Of a stretch of 64,000 bases of DNA, positions 63,001 to 64,000 are shown piece after piece. The stretch is taken from positions 1 to 64,000 of the forward strand of contig SBHC01000073.1 in assembly GCA_006226375.1 (NCBI GenBank), read 5' to 3'. This stretch comes from Deltaproteobacteria bacterium. GTDB taxonomy: Bacteria > Myxococcota_C > UBA6777. Position numbers and translations under genes: made by a program. Within the stretch, counting starts at the first letter, position 1; the number at the start of each line of letters is the position of its first letter. The notes beneath the pieces are model-generated. The model ran no database searches. It had not been told where the DNA came from and saw nothing but the letters and a program-made list of their open reading frames with translations.

Positions 63001-63471
63001 AACAAAGGCGAAGTCGCCGAACTCTCCAACGAAGAGAAAGCCGCCAGCACGCTCTTGTTGACCTTTGCTCAGAGCGGTCAGATTCACCCCGTGCTCAAAG
63101 ACGAAGCCGCTGGCGCTGTCAAAAACATCCACTTTGAGAGCCTCAAACCGATGCTGGAAGCGGGCGGAAACCTCTCTTCCAAAGACGCCTTCCAGGCTTG
63201 GATTGGCGGCGGCGACTTCCAAACCTGGTACCAGGACAAGACCGGAAGCGACTACACCGGAGAAGTCGATTTGAGCAAGATGACTGTGGCTGAAGTGCAA
63301 GACATTGTAGAGCTTGCGTTCCCCATGGTCAAAGGCATGCGAACCATCTATTCCGAAGTCAACTCCGGACAGTTCGAGTTGAGCGAGCAGATGGCAACCA
63401 TGCTCAAGGAAGGAAAACTTCCCGAAGCCAAGTACGCCCTCGACTCCAACCCCGTCGCACCTCTCGAATAA
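60022..63471 (+). CDS. Large protein with EEIGHHLD metal-like site and EF-hand-like loops
   Basis: 1149 residues, no signal peptide, no membrane segment. The start ATG 60022 follows AAGAAAGG; the N-terminus (MSIKKVGQNIPSPLQTNSP) is Ser/Thr/Gln-rich and looks disordered. At about 196-225 is ALTEEIGHHLDQVLN...DSIGDEGELFQRAV, a pattern I know from large calcium-binding surface proteins, with a possible metal-binding HH/E arrangement. Calcium-loop-like sequences lie near 477 (DVDNDGKSDFD) and 572 (DSNNDGKVDDSD). The rest is mixed helix with no recognised family. A secreted effector or adhesin is possible but unproven. It follows the palindrome block directly. Confidence 0.8.
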   Translation: MSIKKVGQNIPSPLQTNSPSLVSEVKSQAIAPETPTEVTQNAFETFATQATDSLGATQSTSALVGQGQVTSVLQQAISELSGVGAINAVEAVGEMTPAEIQVLDSQTDNVVDRIQDLALDRPVAFAESLQQIYGSQASPETLDALINQAKDGDFPLPAEIRFVDPEMLRGADAAYSPQDGGLVLISRALKDRPARLQVALTEEIGHHLDQVLNVGDSIGDEGELFQRAVAKGGPLSGQELRGGKLDSDMGRITLKTGQTLDVEFRSDKTARYYETQGSFNKVDLRAAGNVSHLEDIYAGLFAKHSTPEKPITTVKELRSHLRDNDISIVTARIEMENELYRTSTGTSHSQEAIEAKMVHKFRRRSVNGQPVKTVDDVKAYCEANGRSFDREVAYAERKLWGKERRDTLEAKGQEVGHKALAATLIAKLKIGKVLGETDNLQTKLPTETLARVKADPFLSTQEPPISTYGELFMALTTDVDNDGKSDFDSLQLGRFLPHTSQQEILKSLDHPIPNADLKDKLRGAGFEHRLIDRLSARGTLELNPPAAFGMEGKTDVDRFQQQLLLRTGQVFIDSNNDGKVDDSDSIQYIDSLGAVRETTYGELDTNLKKLVKYNIATAKACEDYAGLPSWNRMKFPTYSRTTGESQPERVNEEFWEVSKAEANRGQISWELKNDATPSDALNDIFNGNGGKYTTECAQGRTLLRLKGLNNYYKSEFGEGQGTFKFNALFAKGHEDKTKAANYLQQFDEAKQANADLTWESFVADNPAPEMKFALEVSRHVVMGDNETFLEPWKRVQSESAAGDTGYFHNYSVSVEGVKIGYVGENVIDLGFKDGKRLYWGHPGGIQTEEKWSEELGNKKIAVSSMSDYSQYFSTLDITRGSARVTKERVADLEESNTELKEKKPAGWEDQVKQNESTIGWWKALDVARQTVATTIDPEKAEAAEDFFKTAVYTNKPESFDPLLETMTPEGIERLAEGFVNFDEGTVNSVLEYFNKGEVAELSNEEKAASTLLLTFAQSGQIHPVLKDEAAGAVKNIHFESLKPMLEAGGNLSSKDAFQAWIGGGDFQTWYQDKTGSDYTGEVDLSKMTVAEVQDIVELAFPMVKGMRTIYSEVNSGQFELSEQMATMLKEGKLPEAKYALDSNPVAPLE

Positions 63472-63864
63472 CCTTCTCCGACGTCAAATTCTCCCCTCAG
63501 AGTCCTCTTCAGGCCTTCATCATTGGAACGTTCGATTCCACGACCACTCCCTCTTCTCTCTTTCTTTCCAACGAAACAATTCCAGAAACTTAGCGAGAAA
63601 GTCTTACCTTTTGTGGTACATCTTGGACTGAGATGCGACCAAGGACTGTCTCCCAAGAAAAAAAAAGACGAAATGCTCTAAGGGGTTGCAGGCCTGGGTC
63701 TGCTTTGCTACGTTGAAGAGAGTATTGTTATTTTGAACATTTTTTCGATTCATGCTCTTTTGCAATGTGTCGTTTAAGTATCTAGCAACACAAGCTGGCA
63801 CTTTTCGGTCAGACGGGTTCAAAGTTGCTGGAGATTTTGAAAGACAATTGGATGGAGTCAGGCC
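63472..63864. other. Gene-free interval, AT-rich
   Basis: About 390 bases between the large protein gene and the partial gene. Small open frames on the minus strand (63604-63822) have no ribosome site or recognisable motif. No terminator hairpin was seen. Confidence 0.5.
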
Positions 63865-64000
63865 ATGTCAATGCATAACCTACACTTGCTCATTCCTGTG
63901 GCGAATGAACAGGCATCTATGCAGGCAGCTGTACGCCACTTGAATCCAAGCCAAGAGAGAATGCTGGCCCACATCGACGGGCAGATCTCGTTGGCTGCTC
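63865..64000 (+). CDS. Start of an unknown protein (partial, runs off the window)
   Basis: ATG 63865 is preceded by GGAGTCAGGCC and opens a frame with no stop to the end of the window: MSMHNLHLLIPVANEQASMQ... The first residues do not resemble a signal peptide, and the predicted product is soluble so far. Family not recognised. Confidence 0.5.
   Translation, partial: MSMHNLHLLIPVANEQASMQAAVRHLNPSQERMLAHIDGQISLAA

Overview
The window looks like chromosomal DNA from a deltaproteobacterial-type predator/saprophyte lineage, most likely Myxococcota (a moderate-GC member such as a Bradymonadales-like group; this is inference from gene content, not from a marker phylogeny). Pointers are an AgmX/GltJ-like gliding protein (zinc ribbon, GYF, TonB-like C-terminus), MopE-type Cys/Asp repeats fused to WD40, a Ser/Thr kinase with an extracytoplasmic tail, MORN repeats, and many lipoproteins of unknown role. 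No rRNA, tRNA, CRISPR array or intact insertion sequence was found.

Layout. 1-7.3 kb: end of an unknown gene, a rhomboid protease, sulfate adenylyltransferase (cysD-cysN, the latter with a decayed CysC-like tail), then pgi and a GlmU-like uridylyltransferase lacking most of its acetyltransferase domain. 7.3-14.5 kb: Ser/Thr kinase, hotdog thioesterase, membrane-tethered lytic transglycosylase, a remarkable RGG + double Sm/Hfq-like + ParB-like protein, a small lipoprotein and a PD40 propeller. 14.6-21.9 kb: larE-CPBP protease pair, a lipoprotein GH1 glycosidase, a MopE/WD40 lipoprotein, an Smr protein and a Cys-rich lipoprotein. 22-26.2 kb: a UDP-galactopyranose-mutase-like flavoprotein translationally coupled to rtcA, converging on rtcB (RNA end repair). 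26.3-38.3 kb: a catalytically decayed alpha/beta hydrolase, an FtsW/RodA SEDS protein, an FG-GAP-like lipoprotein, a membrane-anchored caspase-like/PDZ/thioredoxin fusion, an AgmX/GltJ-like protein and FtsY with long acidic repeats. 38.5-54.6 kb: 2-hydroxyacid dehydrogenase, pssA, a PLP decarboxylase, a head-GIN lipoprotein, a YbaK deacylase, a PAS-GGDEF-EAL protein, smc, a cytoplasmic Deg-like protease, a GC-rich non-coding block, a MORN membrane protein and a D12-class adenine methylase.

54.6-60.0 kb is a different kind of DNA: ten copies of a 20-bp palindrome, arranged partly as composite 61-bp elements, lie on both sides of an island holding a 42-bp minisatellite, one unknown gene and two tandem, AT-richer paralogous lipoprotein genes built from four-cysteine repeats. 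Immediately after the right repeat block comes a 1149-residue protein with a putative metal site and EF-hand-like loops but no signal peptide. The last bases open a further gene that runs off the window.

The two strongest candidates for undescribed biology are the RGG/Sm-like/ParB-like protein (10855-12366) and the caspase-like/PDZ/thioredoxin protein (30412-33060); the palindrome-bounded Cys-repeat island is the third. All product calls are from reading motifs by eye; no database search was possible.
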